A stretch of DNA of 64,000 nucleotides from Akkermansiaceae bacterium (GCA_017798145.1 CP059069.1:4325226-4389225); one strand, 5' to 3'; counted from the first letter of the stretch, positions 27,470 through 36,371 are shown. Program-made: numbers and translations. Notes: generated by a model not told the origin, from the letters alone.

Positions 27470-28338
27470 GGTTTCTCCCAGTTTTCGATGCGCTGCTCCG
27501 AGGAGCGCGGCTCAAGGTGAGTGATGACCCTTCCCTCGGGAGCGATGATTTCCGCAACCGCAGACTCGATGTCCGTGGCTTGCCTGTGCGCTTCGACCAC
27601 GCTCATGCCATCCGGGAAAACCAGGTGGAATTCCACCCAATGGGCGCGTCCGGAATGGCGGTGCCTGAAATTATGGTATGCGAGATCGCGGGAACACGTT
27701 TCCCTATCGAGGACATCCCTTGCCTGTTGCTCGATGACGGGATCCGCCTCGTCGAGCAAGCCGCCAAGGCTGTCGCGAATGAGCCTGAGCCCGATGCGAA
27801 GTATATTCAGGGCGGCAATGACGGCACACACCGGATCCCACCAGACCCAAGCGGTGAGCTTGACCAGGGCCAATGCTGTGATGACGGCCAGGCTGGACCA
27901 TACATCGGTGAGGACATGGATGCCGTTTGCGCGGATAAGCGAGGAACCGGATTTCCGCCCGATCCGCACCAGGGAGAGCCCGAGGGCGAGGTTCACTGCG
28001 GCGGCGGCCGAAGTGATCCAGAGGCCGATGCCGAGGTTCTGCAGGTTCACCCCATATACGAATTGCTTGCCCGCCTCATAGAGGATGAACACGGCGGCGG
28101 CGGAGATCATCGCCCCTTCGAAGCCGGATGATATGTAGGAAATCTTGTCGTGCCCGAAATGATGGGTGCCATCGGCTGGCTTATGCGAAAGACGCAGTGC
28201 CCAGGCTGCGAATGCCACCGCGAAGACATGCACAACGGACTCCACCGCATCCGAGTAGATGGCGGATGAGCCGGTGACGACCGACGCGAAGGTCTTGCCT
28301 GCCAGGAGTGCGAGCGCGCACGCCAGAGAGAGATTCAT
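27466..28338 (-). CDS. Cation diffusion facilitator (CDF) metal transporter
   Basis: A 290-residue CDF antiporter, which exports Zn2+, Co2+, Fe2+ or Mn2+ in exchange for protons. Six membrane segments can be drawn. The TM2 site is in AIYSDAVESVVHV, the HHFGHDK loop follows TM3, TM5 carries HVLTDVW (H-x3-D), and a cytoplasmic C-terminal domain has HWVEFHLVFP. The metal cannot be told from these. The frame continues upstream over the divergent 28469 gene; the ATG at 28338 (MNLSLACALAL) starts at TM1. A TTG at 28407 would add 23 residues and cannot be excluded. Confidence 0.83.
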   Translation of the reverse strand: MNLSLACALALLAGKTFASVVTGSSAIYSDAVESVVHVFAVAFAAWALRLSHKPADGTHHFGHDKISYISSGFEGAMISAAAVFILYEAGKQFVYGVNLQNLGIGLWITSAAAAVNLALGLSLVRIGRKSGSSLIRANGIHVLTDVWSSLAVITALALVKLTAWVWWDPVCAVIAALNILRIGLRLIRDSLGGLLDEADPVIEQQARDVLDRETCSRDLAYHNFRHRHSGRAHWVEFHLVFPDGMSVVEAHRQATDIESAVAEIIAPEGRVITHLEPRSSEQRIENWEKP

Positions 28339-28468
28339 GAGCCATTTCTGCTGCAGGAATCCCGACACGCCCGGATCCTGCCCGCTGATTCGCAAAAGCC
28401 AATGCAAAAACCCATGCTGCCAAGTCCGCAGTGGCGGGGGTGCCCCGGACGGTGTATCAGTCGCGCCA

Positions 28469-28819
28469 ATGAAAGAACTATTCCGCGAGCGGGATTTCAC
28501 GAAGGTCGGGTATTTCCAGTCCGTCCTGGAGGCGGAGGGCATCGCCACCATCGTGAGGAACAAGCACCTCACCATGTCCGGCCTCACCGAGATCCCCATC
28601 CCGGAGTTTTTCCCCGCGCTGTGTGTCATCGACGAAGGGGATTATCCGCAGGCCATGGAAATCATCCGCAATCATATCACCCAGAATGCGGTGGGCGCGG
28701 ATCTGGAAATACGGTGCCCGTCATGCGGCGAGACCAATCCGGGCAACTTCGACCTGTGCTGGTCTTGCGGCGCGGACATGGGTGGCGGCTTGCCTGGCGG
28801 GGATGCAGGCGCTATCTAG
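28469..28819 (+). CDS. DUF2007 domain protein with C-terminal zinc ribbon
   Basis: A 116-residue cytosolic protein. Residues 1-70 match the small DUF2007 'putative signal transducing' fold (KELFRERDFTKVGYFQSVLEAEGI ... FPALCVIDEGDYPQAMEI). Residues 83-103 form a zinc ribbon, CPSCGETNP followed by LCWSCG (CxxC-x12-CxxC). The tail is Gly-rich. DUF2007 proteins are small regulators or adaptors of unknown partner. It diverges from the CDF transporter with about 130 bases between starts, so a shared metal-linked regulation is possible but not shown. Confidence 0.72.
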   Translation: MKELFRERDFTKVGYFQSVLEAEGIATIVRNKHLTMSGLTEIPIPEFFPALCVIDEGDYPQAMEIIRNHITQNAVGADLEIRCPSCGETNPGNFDLCWSCGADMGGGLPGGDAGAI

Positions 28820-28823
28820 GGGC

Positions 28824-29012
28824 ATGGATTTCACCACATGGGAGACGATGGATCCCCACATGCTTGTCGGCTTGCTGAATACGGAGCTCAGGAACCATGC
28901 GGAGTGCCTCGACGATCTGATCAAGACGCATGGCTTGCCCCGCGAGCGTCTCGTGCTGAAAATGGAGCTTGCGGGCTACGACTACCGAGAGGCGCAACGC
29001 CAGTTCCGGTAA
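28824..29012 (+). CDS. DUF4250 family small protein
   Basis: A 62-residue helical protein beginning at the ATG 4 bases after the DUF2007 stop, so co-transcribed. The pattern MDPHMLVGLLNTELRN followed by CLDDLIKTHGLPRERL and a closing helix matches the short DUF4250 family, whose function is unknown. No signal peptide or membrane segment. Its stop is embedded in the A-run that serves as the T tract of the convergent RRM gene's terminator. Confidence 0.6.
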   Translation: MDFTTWETMDPHMLVGLLNTELRNHAECLDDLIKTHGLPRERLVLKMELAGYDYREAQRQFR

Positions 29013-29046
29013 AAAAAACGCCCGGCCCCAATCAAGGGAGCCGGAC
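29011..29046 (-). terminator. Intrinsic terminator of the RRM-protein gene
   Basis: On the minus strand a stem of about 11 bp (CGTCCGGCTCC with GGGGCCGGGCG, two G-T pairs) is followed by eight T residues. It lies 40 bases after the RRM gene stop and abuts the end of the convergent DUF4250 gene. Confidence 0.85.
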
Positions 29047-29085
29047 GCTGGAGTTGTTCGGTTATGAACTTGTGATTGCAGTGGA

Positions 29086-29496
29086 TTACCAGCGTCCGCC
29101 ATCGCGTCCGCCGCCGCGGTTTCCACCGCCGCCTTTGTAGCCTCCGCCACCACCACCGCCGCCACCGCCGCCACGGTTTCCACCGCCGCCGTAGCCGCCG
29201 CCACCACCGCCGCCGCCGTAGCCACCACCACCGCCGCCGCCGCTCGGGCGTGCTTCACGGGGTTCCGATGCGTTCACGCGGAGGGCGCGGCCGCTGTAAT
29301 CTTGCCCGTTGAGCGCCTCGATGGCTGCATTGAGCTGGGATTGGTCGCCCAGGGTCACGAAGGCGAATCCCTTGGATTGCCCGGTGTCACGGTCGGTGAT
29401 GATCTTGACCCGTTCGACGGGGCCGTATGCGGCGAAGAGGTCGGAAACTTCTCCTTCAGTTGCTGTGTAGGGCAGATTGCCCACATAAATGTCCAT
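29086..29496 (-). CDS. Glycine-rich RNA-binding protein with one RRM
   Basis: A 136-residue single-RRM protein. RNP2 is IYVGNLPY (residues 3-10) and RNP1 is KGFAFVTL (about 42-49), followed from residue 84 by a long Gly/Tyr/Arg tail (GGGYGGGG and GGNRGGG units). Bacterial proteins of this build (cyanobacterial Rbp, many Bacteroidetes and Verrucomicrobia) bind single-stranded RNA and are often cold- or stress-induced. The Gly-rich tail may support condensate formation. A 9-bp hairpin in its leader (29508-29550) suggests post-transcriptional control. It is divergent from a sensor kinase. Confidence 0.9.
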   Translation of the reverse strand: MDIYVGNLPYTATEGEVSDLFAAYGPVERVKIITDRDTGQSKGFAFVTLGDQSQLNAAIEALNGQDYSGRALRVNASEPREARPSGGGGGGGYGGGGGGGGYGGGGNRGGGGGGGGGGGYKGGGGNRGGGRDGGRW

Positions 29497-29507
29497 TTGT
29501 TCAGATT

Positions 29508-29550
29508 TGACGCCAGTTTTCTTTAAGCAATTCCCCCGATCCTGGCGTCA
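29508..29550 (-). promoter_or_regulatory. 5' UTR hairpin of the RRM-protein gene
   Basis: TGACGCCAG at 29508-29516 pairs perfectly with CTGGCGTCA at 29542-29550, leaving a 25-base loop that, read on the minus strand, contains GGGGGAA and an A-rich end. The hairpin ends 11 bases before the start codon at 29496, so in the mRNA it could mask or expose the initiation region. This fits an RNA thermometer or an autoregulatory binding site, but sequence alone cannot choose. Confidence 0.45.
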
Positions 29551-29766
29551 CGGATCAAACAAAGAGCGAGCAAACCCATATTTGGTTCGATCAAACCCCG
29601 ATCAGTGATCCGAATCGGTTGCTTAGCAAGGATAAAATTTTCGTAATTGCACATTTTCAGTGGCGCTTTGATTTTCGATGGCTTCGGCAATGATTTCATG
29701 GCCTGTGGGGTAAATTTTTAGTTAATTAACCTTGATAATTTTAAAAAGTTCTGCATTCTCGTCCCA

Positions 29767-31803
29767 GTGATCAGCAGTCCCTTGCTCATTTTCAGACGGC
29801 AGTCAGCCTGCATGTTGGCTGCCTGTGCGCTCGCAGCGATTTCCTGCGGGGAGGGGCTATTGGCGTCGGAGGTCATGTCGAATCCGATCGGCAAGGTGGC
29901 GAGGCTTTTCAATCCCAAGCTGGTCAAGATGGAGGATAGGGTGGAATTCCTCAACCGACAGCTCATATCGCTCGCCGCGCACGAGGAAAAAAACCTCAGG
30001 TACGGTGTCGGTTGCAGGGGGGCGCGCAAGGATCCGACGGATGCGCCGCCCTCGCTAACGGTTGATTTGGGAAGGGATTTCCCCATCGACACGCTCTTCC
30101 TGATCCCGCTCCAGTCAGGTGAGGGTGGGAGTATATTCCCGAAAGCGTTCAAGATCGAGCTCTCATCGGACGCGGGTTTTTCCGAGCACCGTGTGCTTTA
30201 CGATACAGGGCGGAACATTTTCCCCGACACAGGTGGCAAGCCGGTGAAATTTTCCGGCCAGGGTGCTGTGGCTAGGTATGTGAGGATCACAGTCTGGCAG
30301 GGGAGCCTCCGTGGGAGGAGCGAGGTTTTCGGACTTTCTGAGCTTGTTGTGATTTCCGGGGGCTTTCCGGTTTCCTTCGGCTGCGAGGTTTCCGATGTTG
30401 GGGGGCTGCGGGTTGAGAACATGTGGTATCCCGAGGCTCTCACGGATGGGAGGATGCCACTGGGTTCGTGGGAAGGTGGCAATTGGGCCGACGGGATGGT
30501 CGCGCCGGAAAGCTTCGAGGTCCACGGTGTAGGGCAGGCGATCTCATGGGGCTCCGATTTCGGAAAAACCGAAAAACTTGATCTCCTGATCCTATTCCCC
30601 ATGGAAATCCACGGAATGCTTGAGGCCAGCGTCATACCGGAAAAACTCGAGGTGCGGGTGCTCGCTGAGGATGAGGTGGGGTTCACATCCGTCCGCACCT
30701 GGGAGGCGCCCTTCAAGGGGGGGCCACAGGATGTGCCGTTTGTCTTGGATCTCGGCGGCGTTTCCGCAAAAGCCATTCAGATCAACGGTTTGGAGGCAAG
30801 CATGGTCGGCCAAGTGCCGATGTTCGGGCTTTCCGAAATCCAGGTCTGGGCAGACGGGATAAACATCGTAAAAGGCCGCAAGGTCACGCGCAGCTTCGCT
30901 GGCGACACCGCAGATGTGGATTACCTAACGGACGGCTTCGCCAGCGCGCGCGAGATCATCCCCGTGGGATCCTGGCTCACCCAGCTCCATGACAGGTGGA
31001 GGCTGGAAAGGGAAATCGAGGCGCTGCGACCGATGCAGGCGCAGATGGCTTCCGAGAGCGAGCTCAACGCAACCTGGGGCTCCGCGATGATGCTCGGTTT
31101 GACCTTCTTGATCCCCGTTTTCATCGTCGAGCGCAGGCGGCTCATCTCCAGGAACCAGATCGACGAGCTGCGCAAGCGCATCGCCTCCGACCTGCACGAT
31201 GACATAGGCAGCAATCTCGGCAGCATCTCGCTCATAGCCCGCACGGCCAGGAAAGACCTCGTCAGGCAGCACGGGCCGGAAGGGGTGAGCCAGGATCTGG
31301 GGGAGGTGGAGAGCATTGCCAGGGAGAGCTCGCTCGCCATGAGGGACATCGTCTGGCTGCTGGAGAGGAAACAGGACTCCATCGGGGATCTCGTCCACCG
31401 AATGCGAGAGACGGCTACCCGGCTGCTCCGCGAGGTGGACTACAGCATCGAGTGCGATTCGGGCAAAGCCGCCGCGAAGCTCTCTCTGGATGCCAAGCGA
31501 CATCTCTTCCTATTCTACAAGGAGGCTGTCCACAACATACTCAAGCACTCCGGCGCGACCAGCGTCTCGATCCGGCTCTGGGACGAGGGCGACAAGCTGG
31601 CTCTGGAAGTGATCGACAACGGCAAAGGGCTTCCGAAAGTGGTCGTGGACGGAAAGGAAGTCACAAAGACGGTAAGGAAGCTGGACGAAAGGGCGCGGGT
31701 GTTGGAAGGTGATCTTGTCATGCAAACCGAACCCGGCAAGGGAACCAGGATCCTCCTGATGGTGAAACGATCCCTACTCATTGCCGCACCCAACCTGAAA
31801 TGA
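29767..31803 (+). CDS. Sensor histidine kinase (NarL-partner type) with discoidin-like periplasmic domains
   Basis: A 678-residue sensor. The frame opens at a GTG; residues 8-33 act as signal or first anchor, and the second membrane helix is at 437-454. The 400-residue periplasmic part has two discoidin/F5-8C-like beta domains (about 90-200 and 215-365; note LTVDLGRDFPIDTLFLIP and FVLDLGGVSAKAIQI). The kinase is HisKA_3/HATPase: His477 in SDLHDDIGSNLGSIS, N-box EAVHNILKHSGA (586-597), and G-box DNGKGLP. Its stop overlaps the response-regulator start (ATGA). The ectodomain suggests a glycan or surface ligand. A GTG start with no ribosome site leaves the exact N-terminus open. Confidence 0.85.
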   Translation: MISSPLLIFRRQSACMLAACALAAISCGEGLLASEVMSNPIGKVARLFNPKLVKMEDRVEFLNRQLISLAAHEEKNLRYGVGCRGARKDPTDAPPSLTVDLGRDFPIDTLFLIPLQSGEGGSIFPKAFKIELSSDAGFSEHRVLYDTGRNIFPDTGGKPVKFSGQGAVARYVRITVWQGSLRGRSEVFGLSELVVISGGFPVSFGCEVSDVGGLRVENMWYPEALTDGRMPLGSWEGGNWADGMVAPESFEVHGVGQAISWGSDFGKTEKLDLLILFPMEIHGMLEASVIPEKLEVRVLAEDEVGFTSVRTWEAPFKGGPQDVPFVLDLGGVSAKAIQINGLEASMVGQVPMFGLSEIQVWADGINIVKGRKVTRSFAGDTADVDYLTDGFASAREIIPVGSWLTQLHDRWRLEREIEALRPMQAQMASESELNATWGSAMMLGLTFLIPVFIVERRRLISRNQIDELRKRIASDLHDDIGSNLGSISLIARTARKDLVRQHGPEGVSQDLGEVESIARESSLAMRDIVWLLERKQDSIGDLVHRMRETATRLLREVDYSIECDSGKAAAKLSLDAKRHLFLFYKEAVHNILKHSGATSVSIRLWDEGDKLALEVIDNGKGLPKVVVDGKEVTKTVRKLDERARVLEGDLVMQTEPGKGTRILLMVKRSLLIAAPNLK

Positions 31804-32453
31804 GCGAAAAAAAGAAAATCTCCAAGATCTGGATTCTCGAGGATCACCAGGTTTTCGCAAAGCAGATCCGCCGCCTCATCGATGGCGAGGACGATCTTGA
31901 ATGTCCCTACCATTTCTCGACTCCCGATGAGTTTTTCGAGAAGCTGGAATATACCTCCGAATACCCGGATGTGCTCCTGCTCGATCTCGGGCTGCCCAGG
32001 ATGGACGGCCTTGAGGTGCTTGTTAAGGTCAGAAAGAAATTTCCCGATCTCAAGGTGCTCATCCTATCTGCTTTCGACGACCGCGAGCGGGTCTACAGGG
32101 CGATCTGCAACGGAGCCTCCGGCTATCTCCTCAAGACCGCGGATCCCGATGAGATCCTAAGCGGCCTCCATGATGTCATCCACGGCGCGGCCGCCCTGAG
32201 CAGCGCGATCGCCACCATGATCCTCAACGGTTTCTCCAAGCACGGCCCGGTCGAGGAGGTGGAGGCGCTGACAAGCCGCGAGGAGGATGTCCTCAAGTCG
32301 CTCGTGAAAGGATACTCCAAGAAGGAGATAGCCGAAGACCTGTCCATCTCCGCCCACACGGTCGACATGCACTTGCGCTCCATCTACCGGAAGCTGCATG
32401 TCCGCACCCAGACGGAAGCGGTCTCCAAGGCGCTTCGGCAAGGGATCGTTTGA
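31800..32453 (+). CDS. NarL/FixJ family response regulator
   Basis: A 217-residue two-domain regulator. The receiver domain (about 8-125) has acidic Glu14/Asp15, phosphoacceptor Asp62 in LLLDLGLPRMDG and Lys112. The LuxR-type helix-turn-helix (about 155-215) reads LTSREEDVLKSLVKGYSKKEIAEDLSIS followed by the recognition helix HTVDMHLRSIYRKL. Start overlaps the kinase stop by 4 bases, so the two form a cognate pair. Targets are unknown. purC follows 110 bases later and is probably a separate unit. Confidence 0.93.
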   Translation: MSEKKKISKIWILEDHQVFAKQIRRLIDGEDDLECPYHFSTPDEFFEKLEYTSEYPDVLLLDLGLPRMDGLEVLVKVRKKFPDLKVLILSAFDDRERVYRAICNGASGYLLKTADPDEILSGLHDVIHGAAALSSAIATMILNGFSKHGPVEEVEALTSREEDVLKSLVKGYSKKEIAEDLSISAHTVDMHLRSIYRKLHVRTQTEAVSKALRQGIV

Positions 32454-32563
32454 TTGCCGCCGGATTTTGGAACGGGCTCGATGCTTCCGCCACTGCGGGC
32501 GGCGGACGGAATCCCGCCGGTGAGCAGGCTTGACCGCCAGGGAGGGAAAACCTACCACAGGGA

Positions 32564-33283
32564 ATGCAGCCGATTTATGAGGGGAAAGCGAAGCGACTTT
32601 GGGAAACGGAAGACCCCGCGACGCTTAGGATGGAGTTCAAGAATGATGCCACCGCATTCAACGGCGAGAAAAAGGCCAGCTTCGAGAACAAGGGGCGGCT
32701 GAACAACGCGATCAGCACCCTGATTTACCAATACCTGGAGAAAGCCGGCATCCCCACCCACTTCGTCCGCCAGATCGACGAGACGAACGTGGAGGTCAGG
32801 AAAGTCACGATCCTGATGGTCGAGGTGATCGTCCGCAATGTCTCGGCGGGCAGCTACTGCAAGCGCTCCGGATTGGAAGAGGGCAAGCCCTTTTCCCAGC
32901 CCGTCATCGAATTCTCCTACAAGAGCGACGAACTCGGGGATCCCCTCATCAACGACGACTACATCCGCGAGATGGGTCTGGCGACCGCGGAAGACATGGC
33001 TTTCCTCCGCGAGTCCGCGCTGAAGGTGAACACCATCCTCTCCGGGTTCTTCGCCGAGGTCGGGCTGAAGCTGGTGGACTTCAAGCTGGAGTTCGGTAGG
33101 CTCGCCTCCGATCCGTCGAAGATCGTCCTCGCCGATGAGATCAGTCCGGACGGTTGCCGCCTGTGGGATCTCAAGACCGGTGAGAAAATGGACAAGGATC
33201 GCTTCCGCCGCGATCTCGGCAATGTCATGGAAGCCTACGAGGAGGTTCTCAAGCGCCTCAAGGCGCGTCTCGAAACCAACTGA
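32564..33283 (+). CDS. purC: Phosphoribosylaminoimidazole-succinocarboxamide synthase
   Basis: A 239-residue SAICAR synthetase, which joins aspartate to CAIR using ATP in purine synthesis. The start YEGKAKRLWETED, the KNDATAFNGEKK nucleotide site, VEVIVRNVSAGSYCKR, and SPDGCRLWD near the end are diagnostic. Length is normal. The product of this step is the substrate of purB (12485), which is elsewhere in the window. A small lipoprotein gene follows by 9 bases. Confidence 0.96.
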   Translation: MQPIYEGKAKRLWETEDPATLRMEFKNDATAFNGEKKASFENKGRLNNAISTLIYQYLEKAGIPTHFVRQIDETNVEVRKVTILMVEVIVRNVSAGSYCKRSGLEEGKPFSQPVIEFSYKSDELGDPLINDDYIREMGLATAEDMAFLRESALKVNTILSGFFAEVGLKLVDFKLEFGRLASDPSKIVLADEISPDGCRLWDLKTGEKMDKDRFRRDLGNVMEAYEEVLKRLKARLETN

Positions 33284-33292
33284 CCCAAGGAT

Positions 33293-33748
33293 ATGAAACT
33301 AACAGCCACCCTCGCCGCCTTCCTTCTCGCCGCCTGTTCCGCTCCGACAGAGCCGCTGGTCGTGAAACAGTTCACACTCCGCGACCAGGACACTCTCAAG
33401 GAGAACGATCCGATGGTGCGCAACGAGAAGCTCCGCCGCCTCTACGGGGCGGTCAGCCTTGAGGAGCGCAAGGGCAGGCTCGGCCAATACTACACCGTAA
33501 TCTGGAGCGATACACCTACAGGGACGACCAGAAAAACCGGGCGCGAGATCCGTTTCCAATACCAACAGGGCGGCAGCAAGGTGAAGACGATGACCAGATC
33601 CCTTGAACCCGGCGCTTCCTCCGGCAAGGAGGAATTCGCCATCATCGGCGACGACTATTTCCAGAACGGTCGCGTGCTCACATGGAAGATCGATTTGCTC
33701 CACGGCGGCGCACCCATCGCCTCGAAGCAATCCTACCTCTGGGAATGA
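33293..33748 (+). CDS. Small lipoprotein of unknown function
   Basis: A 151-residue protein with a good lipoprotein signal (MKLTATLAAFLLAAC; lipobox LAAC, Cys15). The mature part is beta-rich and basic with FQYQQGGSKVKTMTRS near the middle and no recognised domain. It starts 9 bases after purC behind AAGGAT, so co-transcription with purC is likely though no functional link is apparent. Comparable hypothetical lipoproteins appear common in Verrucomicrobia. Confidence 0.72.
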   Translation: MKLTATLAAFLLAACSAPTEPLVVKQFTLRDQDTLKENDPMVRNEKLRRLYGAVSLEERKGRLGQYYTVIWSDTPTGTTRKTGREIRFQYQQGGSKVKTMTRSLEPGASSGKEEFAIIGDDYFQNGRVLTWKIDLLHGGAPIASKQSYLWE

Positions 33749-33815
33749 CTTCCTGAATTCAACTTCCAAGGAATGGGAAGTCGTCGATCCTGCACCCTTG
33801 ATTGAAAGCTGAATT

Positions 33816-35045
33816 TTGAAAATTGAAGTCTTGAACACCGGCACCGAGCTTCTGCTCGGCAACACCCTCAACACCCACGGCGGCTGGTTCGGCCGGCAGC
33901 TCTTCACCATGGGTCTGCGCATCGCCCGGCAGGCGACCGTCCCCGATGGCGATGCGATCCGCGAGGCTTTCGCGGAAATGGTTGTCCGCGCCGATGTCAT
34001 CCTGATCACCGGCGGTCTCGGTCCGACGAGCGATGACCTGACGCGCGAGGTCGTGGCGGAAACGCTTGGACTGGAGCTGCACCTCGACGGGCAGGCCTTG
34101 AGCGCCCTGGAGTCGTTCTTCGCACTGCGCGGCAAAACCATGGCACCCGCGAACCTGCGGCAGGCGATGGTTCCCACCGGAGCCGATGTCCTGCCGAACC
34201 CGAACGGAACAGCCCCCGGCCTCTACATCCCGCCGCGAATCAACAAGCTTTCCAACTGCGCCGTCTTCCTCCTCCCCGGCCCGCCGCGCGAGCTTTACCC
34301 GATGTTCCATGAGGAGGTCGCCCCGCGGCTGCGTGCCCTCTCGGGGGTGGCGGATGTGGCCACCGTTTCCGAACTCAAATTCACCGGCATCGGCGAGAGC
34401 GATTTCCACCACGGCATCGATGACCAGCTTGCGGCCATTCCCGGCCTGGAATACGGCTACTGCGCGCGCATGGGTGAGGTCGATCTGCGCCTGATCGGGA
34501 ACGGCGAAAGCATCCTTTCCGCCCGCGATCTGGTGATGGGGAAATTCTCACAATTCCTCATCAGCGACGATGGCTCTTCCCTGGAGTCCACCGTCATCCG
34601 CCTGCTGCGGGAAAAGGGCATGACCCTGGCCACCGCCGAGAGCTGCACCGGCGGACTGATCGCCAACCGCCTCACGAATGTCCCAGGGGCTTCGGAAGCA
34701 TTCACCCACGGCTGGGTCACCTATGCGGACGCGGCCAAGACCGGCCAGCTCCATGTCCCTGCGGAAACGATAGCAGCCCACGGAGCTGTCTCCGAGGAAA
34801 CCGCCCGCGCCATGGCGGAAGGTGCGCTGGCGGAAAGCAAGGCCGATCTCGCCGTCTCCGTCACCGGCATCGCCGGCCCCTCGGGTGGGACGGAAGACAA
34901 GCCGGTCGGCACGGCATGGATCGGCCTTGCCGCCAGGGGCGGGGAGACGGCGGCCGTGAAAGTCTATCACCCCCGCAACCGCAAGGACTTCAAGCAATCC
35001 GTCTCGCAATCAGCCCTCGATCTGGTGCGGCGCAAGCTGCTCTAG
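33816..35045 (+). CDS. cinA: CinA family protein: molybdopterin-binding-like domain plus nicotinamide-nucleotide amidase
   Basis: A 409-residue CinA. The N-terminal domain (about 1-170) is MoCF-like with NTGTELLLGNTLNTH and ITGGLGPTSDDLTRE and can act as an ADP-ribose pyrophosphatase in characterised members. The C-terminal domain (about 250-409) is the PncC amidase, with TAESCTGGLIANRLT and VTGIAGPSGGTEDKPVGT. Together they recycle NMN and damaged pyridine nucleotides. The frame starts with TTG at 33816 (LKIEVLNTGTE), the only start that keeps the conserved N-terminus. It follows the lipoprotein gene by 67 bases. Confidence 0.93.
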   Translation: MKIEVLNTGTELLLGNTLNTHGGWFGRQLFTMGLRIARQATVPDGDAIREAFAEMVVRADVILITGGLGPTSDDLTREVVAETLGLELHLDGQALSALESFFALRGKTMAPANLRQAMVPTGADVLPNPNGTAPGLYIPPRINKLSNCAVFLLPGPPRELYPMFHEEVAPRLRALSGVADVATVSELKFTGIGESDFHHGIDDQLAAIPGLEYGYCARMGEVDLRLIGNGESILSARDLVMGKFSQFLISDDGSSLESTVIRLLREKGMTLATAESCTGGLIANRLTNVPGASEAFTHGWVTYADAAKTGQLHVPAETIAAHGAVSEETARAMAEGALAESKADLAVSVTGIAGPSGGTEDKPVGTAWIGLAARGGETAAVKVYHPRNRKDFKQSVSQSALDLVRRKLL

Positions 35046-35362
35046 CCCTGCCCGCCCTGCGGCGGTTGAGTCTTGGCGGTTTTGAGCCGCTCGCGGAATG
35101 CGGGATCGATGTTGGGCTGGGGAATGTCTTTTCCCAGGATGGCCTGCCCGAGATCGCCGAACACGCAGTTTATGACGAGGAAGGCGATGCTGCCCATCGC
35201 GAGTATGAAGGCCGTCCAGAGGCAGCGGTTTGCGATTTCCCTTCCGATGGCACCCCATGACTGGAGTATTCCGGCCAAGGTCGCTGCCGCGGTGCAGGCG
35301 GTGAGTATCCAGAATACCAATGCCTTCACGGCGGAATGCGGGAGGTAGCCTCTTATGCCCAT
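35042..35362 (-). CDS. Small membrane protein of unknown function
   Basis: A 106-residue protein with two hydrophobic helices (about 15-32 and 47-66) and a polar Pro/Gln-rich C-terminal tail ending QPPQGGQG. No motif is recognised. Its stop and that of convergent cinA share the four bases CTAG at 35042-35045. The ATG at 35362 gives a basic N-terminus before the first helix. Moderate confidence that it is real: composition is protein-like and membrane topology is clear, but there is no family. Confidence 0.58.
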   Translation of the reverse strand: MGIRGYLPHSAVKALVFWILTACTAAATLAGILQSWGAIGREIANRCLWTAFILAMGSIAFLVINCVFGDLGQAILGKDIPQPNIDPAFRERLKTAKTQPPQGGQG

Positions 35363-35405
35363 GGTCGTGGAAGGTTGTCGTTTTGGTGGGCGGATATGGA
35401 GTTGC

Positions 35406-36371
35406 CTAGGGTGTGAGAGCCGCGTTGACGAGGATCTCCAGCTTCACGATATCGGCCGCGAAGCCGCGTATGCCTTGGGCGGTTTTCTCGGTTGCCATGG
35501 CGTCGTCGTTGAACATCAGGCGGAAGGATTTCTCATCGAGCGAGATTTTCTCCACCGGATCGGCGGCGGCGATTTCCGGGGTGAGCTTGGCCTCGATGGA
35601 TTCCCCGGAGGCGGCGAGCTCGGCGAGGAGCTTGGGCGCGATGGTGAGCAGGTCGCAACCGGCGAGGGAGGTGATCTCGCCCTTGTTTCGGAAGGAGGCG
35701 CCCATGACCTCGGTCTTGTATCCGAACTTCTTGTAGTAGTTGTAGATCGCCTTCACCGAGATCACTCCGGGATCCTTGTCCCCTTCGAAATCGGGCGTGC
35801 CCTCAGTGTTCGCCTTGTGCCAATCGAGGATGCGGCCGACGAAGGGGGAGATGAGCTGGACCTTGGCCTCTGCGCAGGCGACCGCCTGGGCGAAGGAGAA
35901 GAGCAGGGTGAGGTTGCAATGGATGCCGTCCTTTTCGAGGGCTTCGGCGGCCTTGATGCCTTCCCACGTGGAGGCGATCTTGATGAGCACGCGATCCCGG
36001 GGGATGCCTTCCTTCTCGTAAGCGGCGATGAGCTCGCGTGCCTTGGCAACGGTGCCAGCCGTGTCGAAGGAGAGGCGGGCATCAACCTCGGTGGAAACGC
36101 GGCCCGGCACGATCTTGAGGATTTCCAGGCCGAAGAGGATCAGGATGCGGTCGAGGACGGCATCGGTGAGCGCCTGGCCGGAGAGGCCGCCGCCCTTGAA
36201 CTCGGCGATGGCGCGGTCGATGAGAGGGCGGTATTCGGGTTTCCCTGCGGCCTGGAGGATGAGGGAGGGGTTTGTGGTCGCGTCCTGGGGCATGAATTCC
36301 TTCATGGCCTCGAAATCGCCTGTGTCGGCGACGACCGTGGTGAGCTTCTTGAGTTGGTCGAGTTGGTTCAT
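35406..36371 (-). CDS. tal: Transaldolase
   Basis: A 321-residue transaldolase of the non-oxidative pentose phosphate pathway, moving a dihydroxyacetone unit between sugar phosphates. The Schiff-base lysine is in [11 protein letters not shown], and [32 protein letters not shown] and [11 protein letters not shown] are diagnostic. Length matches the classical E. coli TalB type rather than the short TalC/FSA type. It stands alone between a small membrane protein and the GH78 gene. Confidence 0.95.
   Translation of the reverse strand: MNQLDQLKKLTTVVADTGDFEAMKEFMPQDATTNPSLILQAAGKPEYRPLIDRAIAEFKGGGLSGQALTDAVLDRILILFGLEILKIVPGRVSTEVDARLSFDTAGTVAKARELIAAYEKEGIPRDRVLIKIASTWEGIKAAEALEKDGIHCNLTLLFSFAQAVACAEAKVQLISPFVGRILDWHKANTEGTPDFEGDKDPGVISVKAIYNYYKKFGYKTEVMGASFRNKGEITSLAGCDLLTIAPKLLAELAASGESIEAKLTPEIAAADPVEKISLDEKSFRLMFNDDAMATEKTAQGIRGFAADIVKLEILVNAALTP

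Noticed and set aside
29086-29258. Gly-codon-rich tract as a microsatellite or minisatellite
   Set aside because: It encodes the Gly/Tyr/Arg tail of an intact RRM protein; the repetition is at the amino-acid level with irregular codons.
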